From an uncultured Agathobaculum sp. (GTDB lineage Bacteria; Bacillota; Clostridia; Oscillospirales; Butyricicoccaceae): a stretch of DNA of 64,000 nt. The position numbers were made by a program, and so were the translations under genes. Shown in pieces: positions 56,902-64,000 of this stretch. The stretch covers positions 92,779 to 156,778 of the forward strand of contig NZ_CALWJJ010000004.1 in assembly GCF_944380985.1 (NCBI RefSeq), written 5' to 3'. Every line of letters begins with the position of its first letter. Within the stretch, counting starts at the first letter, position 1. The notes beneath the pieces were generated by a model. It worked only from the letters and a program-made list of their open reading frames with translations, ran no database searches and was not told the origin of the DNA.

Positions 56902-57797
56902 TCACAGCAGAAAACGCGACCAAGCGTTTTGGCGATTTAATGGCGGTCGACCATGTGTGCGCCGAGGTGCATGACGGCTCGGTCTACGGGCTGATTGGCT
57001 CGAACGGTGCGGGCAAATCGACCTTTTTGCGCATGCTCTCGGGCATTTTGTCGCCCGATGAGGGCGCTGTGTGTATCGATGGTGCGGATGTGTTTGAAAA
57101 CCCTGCGCTCAAGGAGCGGTTTTTCTTTATTTCTGATGAGCAGTTCTTTTTTCCAAACAGCACGCCGGCCGATATGAAAAATTACTACAAGCGGTTTTAC
57201 CGCCGGTTTGACGAGGATCGCTACCGCAAGCTGATGGACGGTTTCGGGCTTGATGAAAACCGCAAGATCCGCACGTTTTCCAAGGGTATGAAAAAGCAGG
57301 TATCGGTCATATGTGGGCTGTGCGCGGGCACGGACTACCTGTTCTGCGACGAGACCTTCGATGGCCTCGACCCGGTCGTGCGGCAGACGGTCAAGGGCCT
57401 GTTTGCCGGCGATGTAGAAAGCCGCGGTCTGACCCCGGTTATCGCCTCGCACAACCTGCGCGAGCTGGAGGACATTTGCGACCATATCGGCCTGCTGCAC
57501 CGTGGCGGCATCCTGTTCTCGCGAGATTTGGACGAGATGAAGCTTGGCATGTTCAAAATGCAGTGCATCTTTACCGAGGAGCTACCTGAAAATGCGTTTG
57601 CGGGCGTAGACGTGCTGCGGCTTGACCGGCGCGGCTCGCTTTACACGCTGACTGCGCGCGGCAGTCGCGAGACGCTGATTTCGCATATCAACGCCTTACA
57701 CCCCAGTTTCTGCGAGCTGCTACCGCTGACTCTGGAGGAAATCTTTATCAACGAAACGGAGGTGGCTGGCTATGACGTCAAAAAGCTTCTCTTCTAA
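56898..57797 (+). CDS. ABC transporter ATP-binding protein (YtrB/BcrA-like)
   Basis: A 299-residue ATPase. Walker A (GSNGAGKST, about residues 33-41), the signature (FSKGMKKQVSV, about 128-138), Walker B (YLFCDETFDGLDP, about 149-161) and the switch His (IASHN, about 183-187) are in order. The C-terminal 90 residues are the accessory region of bacteriocin-type exporters. It works with the ABC permease encoded next. Overlaps the regulator and the permease at both ends (4 and 26 bases), so translation is coupled. Confidence 0.95.
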   Translation: MITAENATKRFGDLMAVDHVCAEVHDGSVYGLIGSNGAGKSTFLRMLSGILSPDEGAVCIDGADVFENPALKERFFFISDEQFFFPNSTPADMKNYYKRFYRRFDEDRYRKLMDGFGLDENRKIRTFSKGMKKQVSVICGLCAGTDYLFCDETFDGLDPVVRQTVKGLFAGDVESRGLTPVIASHNLRELEDICDHIGLLHRGGILFSRDLDEMKLGMFKMQCIFTEELPENAFAGVDVLRLDRRGSLYTLTARGSRETLISHINALHPSFCELLPLTLEEIFINETEVAGYDVKKLLF

Positions 57798-59880
57798 GGG
57801 CCTGTTGTTAGACAGCATGCGCCGTAACCTGTGGGCGCTTGTGCTCTCAGGCGTGGGCTTTTTCCTCTCTCTGCTGCTGCCTGTGCTGATGGTGATGCAG
57901 CGCGGGCTCGAAGAGCGTACTGTGTGGCTGCAAAATCTGACGCAGCAGCAGGTGCAGCAAAACTGGCAGATGACGATGGATAGGCTTGCAACTATGCTCG
58001 GCGGCGGCAATCCGTTTGTTAAATTTACATTTATCGTACTGGCGGCTGTGTGCGGTGTGGCGCTGTTCTCCTATCTGCATACCCGGCAGAAGGTGGATTT
58101 TTATCACTCGCTGCCCATTTCGCGTACGAGGCTGTTTGCAAATAACTTTTTAACCGGTGCCATATGCACGCTGTCGACTTATATTGTCATGCTTGCCATC
58201 GCGCTGGCCTGCGTCTTTGCGATGGGCTGCGGTGAGGCGGTGGACTTAGGCGCGATAGGCGGCGCGGCGCTGTCCAACGTAATTATATTTCTGCTGCTTT
58301 ACGCACTTGCAGCATTGACTGCTATCGTTTGCGGCAACACGGTCATCGCGCTGCTGCTACTTGCGTGGGTGCTCTTTTCGCCCATGCTGATCTATGTGCT
58401 GAAAGCCGCGGTGATGAATCACTTTTTCTCAACCTATATGCCAGCAGATGACATGGGGGTTGCCCTTAAGTTGTCGCCCGTGTTCCAGTATTTTGGCATT
58501 GATGGCACAATGTATATGAGCGGCTCCTATCTGCTCGGCATAGGAGGGCAAACGCGCCCGGCGACTGGCCTGCTGATCGGCTATCTAATTGCGGCCGCGG
58601 TGGTCATCGCGCTGGCGGTGTTCCTGTTTCGCATCCGCAAGAGCGAGCGGGCGGGCACAGCGCTTGCGTTTACCCCGGCAAAGCTGCCGATCAAGGTATA
58701 TATGTGCCTTGTTATGGGCGTGGCCTTTGGTATCGTGTTCAATTTCATCGCGGGTGGCTTCTGGTTCTGGCCGGGCCTTGTAATTGGCGCGGTGCTGTTT
58801 CACTGGATCGTCGAGATCATCTATGCGTTCGACTTCCACGCGATCTTCCACAAGCCGCTGCAACTGCTGTGCATTCTGATTGTGCTGCTCGCGGTCATGC
58901 TGGGCATGCGGTTTGACGTGATAGGATATGACAGTTGGCTGCCCGACCGCGATAAGTTGACCGCAGTCAGCCTCAACGATTACAGCCAGGCGGACGCAGG
59001 CATGCTGACAGACGCGGCAAATATCGACGCGGTATACCGCCTAATGGAGATCGGCGTGCAGCAGGCCGCAGGCGAAATAGATGAAAACGCGCCGTATCAG
59101 GGTGTTGGCATTGTCAGCCAGATAGGCAGCCGCACGGTAGGACGGCATTATCTGCTGCCGATAACCGAGCAAAGCCTGGCGCTGCTCGACCAGATTTATC
59201 AGTCTGCGGAATACAAGCGCGCGTGCTGGCCGCTGTTTACAATCGACCTGGAGAGCGACGCCTCCAGCCGCCCGGCTATCAGGATCTCAGCGGACTGGGA
59301 TACCTCCAGTGAAATGATCGAAGACAATGCGCAAGTGACGCAAATCATTGAAACACTGCGCAAGGAGGCGCTTAGCCGCGCGGAGCCAGGCAGGCCAGTG
59401 CTTGAGGTGACGCTATATCAGATGAATGCAGACAATAGTTTCTACTATGCCGGCGAAGCCTATGTGTCCGACCAGGATACCGAGACGCTCGCGCTCATCC
59501 GGCAGCTGACCGGCATCGAGCCAATACCGCTTGCTCGCTATACCGAGCAGGTGCAGTCGGTTTATATCGATTACGTTGACCAGGAGAGCGGCGAGTGGAA
59601 GAGTGTTCAGGTAACCGACCGCGCAGATATTGAAGCGCTGCTCGCGCATGCGCTTGTTGATGCGTTTTCTGTTGATGCAAGCGACGGCTTCCGCTTCTCT
59701 TATCAAGAAAACCATACGGTGGATATTACCGCAGCACTGCAGAGCAATGAGTCGATCCGGTTGACCTACACCGAGGAAGACTGGCCGTCCGCCATCGTTG
59801 AAAAGTACCGTCCGGATGGGATGGGAGAAGCGGTTGTCGGGAGCGGCTCTGCCACTCCAGCCACCGAGGTGGTCGCGTGA
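57772..59880 (+). CDS. ABC-2-type permease, large, with extracytoplasmic domain
   Basis: A 702-residue permease. Hydrophobic segments cover about residues 20-45 and 85-380, and the last 300 residues form a hydrophilic, probably outside, domain. This shape is like the permeases of YtrA-regulated operons. The extracytoplasmic domain contains no recognised enzyme motif and could bind a substrate or peptidoglycan precursor. It overlaps the ATPase gene by 26 bases and the vanZ gene by 4. Confidence 0.85.
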   Translation: MTSKSFSSKGLLLDSMRRNLWALVLSGVGFFLSLLLPVLMVMQRGLEERTVWLQNLTQQQVQQNWQMTMDRLATMLGGGNPFVKFTFIVLAAVCGVALFSYLHTRQKVDFYHSLPISRTRLFANNFLTGAICTLSTYIVMLAIALACVFAMGCGEAVDLGAIGGAALSNVIIFLLLYALAALTAIVCGNTVIALLLLAWVLFSPMLIYVLKAAVMNHFFSTYMPADDMGVALKLSPVFQYFGIDGTMYMSGSYLLGIGGQTRPATGLLIGYLIAAAVVIALAVFLFRIRKSERAGTALAFTPAKLPIKVYMCLVMGVAFGIVFNFIAGGFWFWPGLVIGAVLFHWIVEIIYAFDFHAIFHKPLQLLCILIVLLAVMLGMRFDVIGYDSWLPDRDKLTAVSLNDYSQADAGMLTDAANIDAVYRLMEIGVQQAAGEIDENAPYQGVGIVSQIGSRTVGRHYLLPITEQSLALLDQIYQSAEYKRACWPLFTIDLESDASSRPAIRISADWDTSSEMIEDNAQVTQIIETLRKEALSRAEPGRPVLEVTLYQMNADNSFYYAGEAYVSDQDTETLALIRQLTGIEPIPLARYTEQVQSVYIDYVDQESGEWKSVQVTDRADIEALLAHALVDAFSVDASDGFRFSYQENHTVDITAALQSNESIRLTYTEEDWPSAIVEKYRPDGMGEAVVGSGSATPATEVVA

Positions 59881-60419
59881 AAACGCGCGATGTTTGTGGC
59901 GTTATCCTGTTGCTGGTGTATTTTTTGGGCGTGGGGCTGGCGACCGGTCCTTCGCTCTATCAGCTGCTGGCGGGGCGCTTACCCGCACCCAGGATGGAAC
60001 TGATTCCGTTTGCCGACATTCTTGCGATACTGAATGACCCGGATTCGCCCGGGCTTGGCGTGGCCGCAAATATAGTGGGCAACACGGCCTTGCTCGCGCC
60101 ATTGGGCGTGCTGCTACCGTTGTTCTGGCGGTATTTTGATAGTGCAAAGCGTACTATTCTATTTGGATTTGGCCTGTCGCTCAGCATTGAGCTTATCCAG
60201 CTCGTTGCGGGCGGCGTGACCTCGGTCGACGACCTGATTTTAAACACCGTGGGCACGGCGTTCGGCTTTGCGCTGGCAAAGCTGATGATGCGCGTCTGCC
60301 CGTGGCTTGCGCCGGTACGGCAAAGCCGCGCCCAGTGGGCGTATCCGCTCGCGTGTTGGATAGCAGTCATCACACTTGCGACTATGTCCGATATGTTTCT
60401 GCTTGGGTTTGTAAATTAA
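59877..60419 (+). CDS. VanZ-family membrane protein
   Basis: A 180-residue protein with four hydrophobic segments, in the VanZ family. The characteristic features are the ELIQL motif (SIELIQLVAGG, about residues 99-109) and the SVDDLILNTVG segment (about 116-126). VanZ proteins give low-level resistance to teicoplanin in enterococci by an unknown route, and many gut Firmicutes have homologues. It is the last gene of the YtrA-ABC operon, which is unusual and suggests a cell-envelope stress or antimicrobial role. Confidence 0.88.
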   Translation: MKTRDVCGVILLLVYFLGVGLATGPSLYQLLAGRLPAPRMELIPFADILAILNDPDSPGLGVAANIVGNTALLAPLGVLLPLFWRYFDSAKRTILFGFGLSLSIELIQLVAGGVTSVDDLILNTVGTAFGFALAKLMMRVCPWLAPVRQSRAQWAYPLACWIAVITLATMSDMFLLGFVN

Positions 60420-60434
60420 ACAGCATGAAATACA

Positions 60435-60470
60435 AACAGGGAGCGCCCCTTTGATGGGGCGCTCCCTGTT
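60435..60470. terminator. Terminator hairpin between vanZ and tex
   Basis: AACAGGGAGCGCCCC (60435-60449) pairs exactly with GGGGCGCTCCCTGTT (60456-60470). No T run follows on the plus strand; on the minus strand the following TGTATTT gives a better tail for tex. Likely used by both convergent transcripts. Confidence 0.75.
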
Positions 60471-60528
60471 GCTATCCTGTATGCCAATGTGGTAGATGCG
60501 CCGAGTAACCCGATGCTGCCGGCTGCTT

Positions 60529-62682
60529 TTACGGCACGCTTTTCATCGTCAGCGCGATGCGGCGGCTCTTGAGATCGACCGATAGTACGGTAACCGCAAC
60601 AATGTCGCCCACTCGAACCACCTCGGACGGGTGTTTGACATATCTGTCACACAGCTGTGAGATATGCACCAGCCCGTCCTGATGCACGCCGATGTCGACA
60701 AATGCGCCGAAGTCCGTGACATTGCGCACCGTGCCTTGGAGCTTCATGCCGGGCTTTAAGTCGGCAAGGTCGAGCACGTCTGCACGCAGCAACGGGGGCG
60801 GCAGCTCGTCGCGTGGGTCACGGCCAGGTTTGATAAGCTCGGCTACTATGTCGCGTAGCGTGGGCACGCCGATGCCACAGCGGATAGCGGCGTTTTCCGC
60901 GCCCAGCTGCTCGACCCGTGCGGGCAGTTGACTGATTTTTCCCTGCGCTGCGTCCTCGACAGTGTAACCGCATAGGGTCAGCAAAGTCTGCGCGGCCGCA
61001 TATGCCTCGGGATGCACGGCGGTGCGGTCGAGCAGGTCTTTTCCGTCCGGCACACGTAAAAAGCCCGCACACTGTTCAAACGCCTTGGGACCTAACCCTT
61101 TGACCTTGAGTAGCTGCCGGCGGCTGTCAAACCGACCGTTTTGCGCGCGGTAGGCCGCGATGTTTTTGGAAACCGTGTCCGTAATGCCCGCAACGCGGTG
61201 CAAGAGTGCGGACGAGGCGGTGTTCAGGTCGACACCGACTGTGCTGACGCAGTCCTCGACCACACCGTCCAGCGCCGCGCCCAGGCGCGCCTGCGGCATG
61301 TCGTGTTGATACTGGCCGACGCCGATTGCTTTGGGGTCGATCTTGACTAGCTCGGCGAGCGGGTCTTGCAGCCGCCTTGCAATGGACACCGCCGAGCGCA
61401 GCGATACGTCAAAGTCCGGAAACTCCTCCGCACCCAGTCGGGATGCGGAGTACACCGACGCGCCTGCCTCGGATACGACCATGTATTCGATACCGCCGCC
61501 GTATTCTTTGATAAAGCCTGCGATAAAAATCTCGCTTTCCTTTGAGGCCGTGCCGTTGCCGATAGCAATACAGGTGATATGGTATTGGTCGCAAAGGCGG
61601 CGCAGCGTCCGGGTGGCTTCGTCTATCTTTTTATGCGGCGGGGTTGGGTAGATAACCGCAGTTTCGAGCACCTTGCCGGTCTGGTTGACGACCGCGAGCT
61701 TGCAGCCCGTGCGATAGGCGGGGTCAAAGCCGAGCGTGACGCGTCCGCGCACAGGCGGCTGCAACAGCAGTGCGCGCAGATTGAGCGCAAAAGTGCGGAT
61801 TGCTTGCTCGTTTGCCGCATCGGTCAGCGTGCTGCGCACCTCGCGCTCGAGCGAGGGGAACAGCAGCCGCTTCCAACTGTCCGCGCACACTGCGTAAATC
61901 CATTTGCCAAAAGGATTTTTAGGGTGCAGCGCCGCGCAGGTGACCGCGTTGACCGCCTGGTCTTCGTCCACCTCGAGCGCGACTTTGAGCTTGCCCTCTT
62001 TTTCGCCGCGGTTGACCGCGAGCACGCGGTGACTTTGCATGCGTCGCACCGGTTCGGAAAAGCCGTGATACATCGTGTATACCGTGTCGTCCTCGTCCGT
62101 GCCGGACGTGCGGAGCACGCCCGTGCGGTGCAGCAGCGCGCGCAGACGGTTTCGCAGGGCGGCATCATCCGACAAATCCTCCGCAATGATGTCGCCCGCG
62201 CCTGCAAGCGCGTCTTCGGTGGCCTCGACGCCCTTTTCCGGGTCAAGATAGGGCTGCGCCAGCTGCTCGAGCGTAGGAGATGGGCTGCGTGCGGCGAGGA
62301 TGGCCGCCGCAAGCGGCTCAAGCCCTTTTTCGCGCGCGATAGAAGCGCGGGTACGCCGCTTGGGGCGGTAAGGGCGATAGAGATCGTCGAGCGCGGCGAG
62401 CGTCTGCGCTTGCCGGATGGCAGAAGCGAGTTCGTCGGTCAGCTTGCCTTGTTCCTCGATTGCGCCCAGCACATCGGCACGCCGCTCGTCCAGCCCGCGC
62501 AGATAGGCGAGCCGGTCGGCCAGCTGGCGGATGGTCTGATCGTCCATTGTTCCGTGCATCTCCTTGCGGTAGCGCGCAATGAACGGCACGGTATTGCCGC
62601 CGTCGAGCAGGTCAATCACGTTCTCTACATATTGCTCTTTCTGCCCAAGCTCACGGGCAAGTGTTTGCGCAATCGTTTCCAT
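60529..62682 (-). CDS. tex: Tex-like RNA-binding transcriptional accessory protein
   Basis: A 717-residue Tex/Spt6-like protein. The N-terminal helical region (IARYRKEMHG, about residues 35-44), a YqgF-like RNase H domain (GFDPAYRTGCKLAV, about residues 320-333), helix-hairpin-helix motifs (VKGLGPKAFEQCAGFLR, about 525-541) and a C-terminal S1 domain (VTDFGAFVDIGVHQDGLVHIS in two overlapping parts, about 655-675) are in family order. It binds nucleic acids and helps RNA polymerase elongation and stress responses. GAAAAGGAGTG precedes the ATG, next to a GC-rich stem-loop. Confidence 0.95.
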   Translation of the reverse strand: METIAQTLARELGQKEQYVENVIDLLDGGNTVPFIARYRKEMHGTMDDQTIRQLADRLAYLRGLDERRADVLGAIEEQGKLTDELASAIRQAQTLAALDDLYRPYRPKRRTRASIAREKGLEPLAAAILAARSPSPTLEQLAQPYLDPEKGVEATEDALAGAGDIIAEDLSDDAALRNRLRALLHRTGVLRTSGTDEDDTVYTMYHGFSEPVRRMQSHRVLAVNRGEKEGKLKVALEVDEDQAVNAVTCAALHPKNPFGKWIYAVCADSWKRLLFPSLEREVRSTLTDAANEQAIRTFALNLRALLLQPPVRGRVTLGFDPAYRTGCKLAVVNQTGKVLETAVIYPTPPHKKIDEATRTLRRLCDQYHITCIAIGNGTASKESEIFIAGFIKEYGGGIEYMVVSEAGASVYSASRLGAEEFPDFDVSLRSAVSIARRLQDPLAELVKIDPKAIGVGQYQHDMPQARLGAALDGVVEDCVSTVGVDLNTASSALLHRVAGITDTVSKNIAAYRAQNGRFDSRRQLLKVKGLGPKAFEQCAGFLRVPDGKDLLDRTAVHPEAYAAAQTLLTLCGYTVEDAAQGKISQLPARVEQLGAENAAIRCGIGVPTLRDIVAELIKPGRDPRDELPPPLLRADVLDLADLKPGMKLQGTVRNVTDFGAFVDIGVHQDGLVHISQLCDRYVKHPSEVVRVGDIVAVTVLSVDLKSRRIALTMKSVP

Positions 62683-62698
62683 AACACACTCCTTTTCC

Positions 62699-62732
62699 GC
62701 CGGTGTGTTTACATCTTGTTTGCTGCACCGGC
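62699..62732. other. Stem-loop upstream of tex
   Basis: GCCGGTG (62699-62705) pairs with CACCGGC (62726-62732) around a 20-base loop, ending very near the tex ribosome site. It might affect tex translation; no further support. Confidence 0.4.
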
Positions 62733-62737
62733 AAAGC

Positions 62738-62764
62738 GAAAACCCGCACGGCTTTCCGCGCGGG
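62738..62764 (-). terminator. Terminator after azlD
   Basis: On the minus strand CCCGCGCGG (62764-62756) pairs with CCGTGCGGG (62751-62743), with one wobble, around an AAAG loop, and TTTTCGCTTT follows. It ends the azlC-azlD transcript before tex. Confidence 0.75.
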
Positions 62765-62772
62765 CCATCCTA

Positions 62773-63102
62773 TCATATAAATACTGCCTGCACCAGAAAC
62801 ATATACAGCACCGTGCCCACGCCGATGGACAGCAGATTGTTGCGTTTCCAGATATGCAGTATCGCAGTTACCGCGATGCACAGCAGCTCGGGTATGCCAT
62901 GCGGTGCGTTCAGCCAGTCCACATTTCGCACGCAGTACACCACAAGCAGTGCGATCACTGCGGGCGGCAGCGCCTCGCCCAGATAGCGCACAATGGGCGG
63001 GATGGGCTTTTTGCCATTAAACAGCAAAAAGGGAACTACGCGGGTGGCAAAGGTGCACGCAGCGGCAATTAAGATGACCGCAAGCGTTCTTCCGGCGCTC
63101 AT
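62773..63102 (-). CDS. azlD: AzlD-family branched-chain amino acid transport protein
   Basis: A 109-residue membrane protein with three to four hydrophobic segments. ACTFATRVVPFLLFNGKK (about residues 15-32) is the conserved N-terminal pattern of AzlD, with the Arg and Pro in TRVVPF. It works together with AzlC in export of branched-chain amino acids or analogues. AGAAGGAGGTGG precedes it and the ATG overlaps the azlC stop, so the two are coupled. Confidence 0.93.
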   Translation of the reverse strand: MSAGRTLAVILIAAACTFATRVVPFLLFNGKKPIPPIVRYLGEALPPAVIALLVVYCVRNVDWLNAPHGIPELLCIAVTAILHIWKRNNLLSIGVGTVLYMFLVQAVFI

Positions 63103-63788
63103 TCCGCCACCTCCTTCTGGAGCCTGCCGCGCAGTGCTGCCAGCATGACGCAGATCGCGACCATCGCGGGCAGGATGAAATTGTCCGGCCCGAGGATGAT
63201 AAGCGAGAGCGCCGCCGCAGCCAGACCGAGCAATGCAGGGATATGGCACTTAGCGCTCAGCCACTGCTCGACAAAGATAACGGTGAACAGCGCGGTCATG
63301 GCAAAGTCGATGCCGGTCGAGTCAAACGGCAGTACGCCGCCGATAATCGCGCCGATGACCGAACCCGCGATCCAGTAGATATGGTCGAGCACGGCAATCC
63401 ATAGACGCATTGCGTTCGGGTCGACCCTTTCAGGAGCCTTGAGCGCGCATAGCAGGGAATAGGTTTCGTCGGTTAGCGAGAAAATCATGTACCATTTTGC
63501 ACGGCCCATCTGATGAAAGGTTTCAAGAAAGGATAGGCCATAAAAGATATGGCGGCAGTTGAGCAGCAGCGTCATCACGACGACCGTGATAAGCGACGCA
63601 TTTGCCGCGAGCAGCGAGACCAGCAGATACTGCCCTGAGCCGGCGTAAATCGAAAGACTCGAGAGGAACGCCCACGGCGGTGCAAAGCCGGCGTCGCGCA
63701 GCATGACGCCGAAAGCGAAGCCGATAAATAAATAGCCGCAGAGGACGGGAATGGTCACAGAAAATGCAGGCCGAAGTGCGTTTTTCAT
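63099..63788 (-). CDS. azlC: AzlC-family branched-chain amino acid transporter
   Basis: A 229-residue membrane protein. The family motifs are in order: PVLCGYLFIGFAFGVML (N-terminus), then SSLSIYAGSGQYLLVSLL (about residues 47-64), with LNCRHIFYGLSF (about 81-92) and SLTDETYSLL (about 106-115). It exports branched-chain amino acids together with AzlD. The start is the ATG at 63788, 6 bases after an AGGTG site; a GTG 9 bases earlier is possible. It is followed on the same strand by azlD with a 4-base overlap. Confidence 0.94.
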   Translation of the reverse strand: MKNALRPAFSVTIPVLCGYLFIGFAFGVMLRDAGFAPPWAFLSSLSIYAGSGQYLLVSLLAANASLITVVVMTLLLNCRHIFYGLSFLETFHQMGRAKWYMIFSLTDETYSLLCALKAPERVDPNAMRLWIAVLDHIYWIAGSVIGAIIGGVLPFDSTGIDFAMTALFTVIFVEQWLSAKCHIPALLGLAAAALSLIILGPDNFILPAMVAICVMLAALRGRLQKEVAE

Positions 63789-63821
63789 GTCAATCACCTA
63801 CCAAAAGGGGAAATAGGCAGT

Positions 63822-63850
63822 AAAAAAGCGCCCTGCGAGCAGAGCGCTTT
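63822..63850 (-). terminator. Terminator after rpmB
   Basis: On the minus strand AAAGCGC (63850-63844) pairs with GCGCTTT (63831-63825) around a 12-base loop and is followed by a T tract. It lies 28 bases after the rpmB stop and ends that transcript before azlC. Confidence 0.85.
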
Positions 63851-63877
63851 GCAAACTTCAACGCAAATGCGCGGCAA

Positions 63878-64000
63878 TTAGATCGCGCGGGTTACCTTGC
63901 CGGAGCGGAGGCACCGAGTACACACGTTGATATGGCGGGGAGTACCGTCGACCAGAGCCTTCACACGACGAACGTTCGGCTTCCAAGTTCTGTTGGAACG
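63878..64000 (-). CDS. rpmB: 50S ribosomal protein L28, C-terminal end (partial)
   Basis: The last 40 residues of L28, open to the right edge of the window on the minus strand. The conserved pattern SNRTWKPNVRRVKAL, then INVCTRCLRSGKVTRAI, is clear, with the CxxC pair of zinc-type L28. The gene continues beyond the window. Terminator directly downstream. Confidence 0.95.
   Translation of the reverse strand, partial: RSNRTWKPNVRRVKALVDGTPRHINVCTRCLRSGKVTRAI

Overview
The window is chromosomal DNA of a GC-rich, low-virulence-signature Firmicute, most likely a gut Clostridia of the order Oscillospirales (Butyricicoccus/Agathobaculum-like). The basis is indirect: strong AGGAGG ribosome sites, Gram-positive gene orders (rpoB-rpoC-L7Ae-rpsL-rpsG-fusA-tuf), LL-diaminopimelate aminotransferase, type III glutamine synthetase, a THF riboswitch before folT, and FeoAB. 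No phage, transposase, CRISPR array or rRNA was seen; nearly everything looks like core or near-core genome.

Layout. 1-8.9 kb: end of rpoB, rpoC and the str operon, closed by a strong terminator after tuf. 8.9-18.4 kb: two unknown small genes, recD2, an MreB-type actin, a SHOCT-domain membrane protein, tadA, a sodium symporter, tRNA-Leu(CAA), cutC and a BglG/LicT antiterminator. 18.6-22.9 kb: a RAT/terminator switch followed by a split glucose/N-acetylglucosamine-type PTS (IIA, then IICB), nagB and nagA. 23-29.6 kb: feoA-feoB, a HAD phosphatase, a THF riboswitch with folT, a mannitol-dehydrogenase-family enzyme and convergent comFC. 29.8-33.4 kb (minus): dapF-pyrG-dapL. 33.6-41.7 kb: a nitrogen region made of a minus-strand operon of split glutamate-synthase-like subunits (class II amidotransferase, ferredoxin/FMN synthase, GXGXG), a glutamine-synthetase-like protein and an ANTAR regulator, divergent from a type III glutamine synthetase. 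41.8-44.1 kb: apbE, a NusG-II domain protein, a Gx-type membrane protein and a small acidic lipoprotein. 44.3-47.7 kb: gltX then glnS. 47.9-56.4 kb: SRAP protein, flavin reductase, a P-type ATPase under a yybP-ykoY (Mn2+) riboswitch, a CpXC protein, a heavy-metal permease, a DEAD-box helicase and ung. 56.5-60.4 kb: a YtrA-type GntR/ABC/VanZ operon. 60.5-64 kb (minus): tex, azlD, azlC and the end of rpmB.

The most interesting part is the nitrogen region. Both divergent transcripts, the glutamate-synthase-like operon and the type III glutamine synthetase, start almost directly at a terminator hairpin. In each, the terminator 5' arm overlaps a small hairpin with a six-base loop (AAAGAC and AAAGGC) that has the A1/G4 pattern recognised by ANTAR proteins, and an ANTAR protein is encoded at the end of the minus operon. 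Its receiver lacks the phosphorylation aspartate, and the GS-like protein of the operon lacks two of the usual metal ligands. I read this as an RNA-level nitrogen circuit whose enzyme product is not obvious.

Starts were chosen by ribosome-binding site where several were possible. Families were assigned by reading motifs, without any database search.
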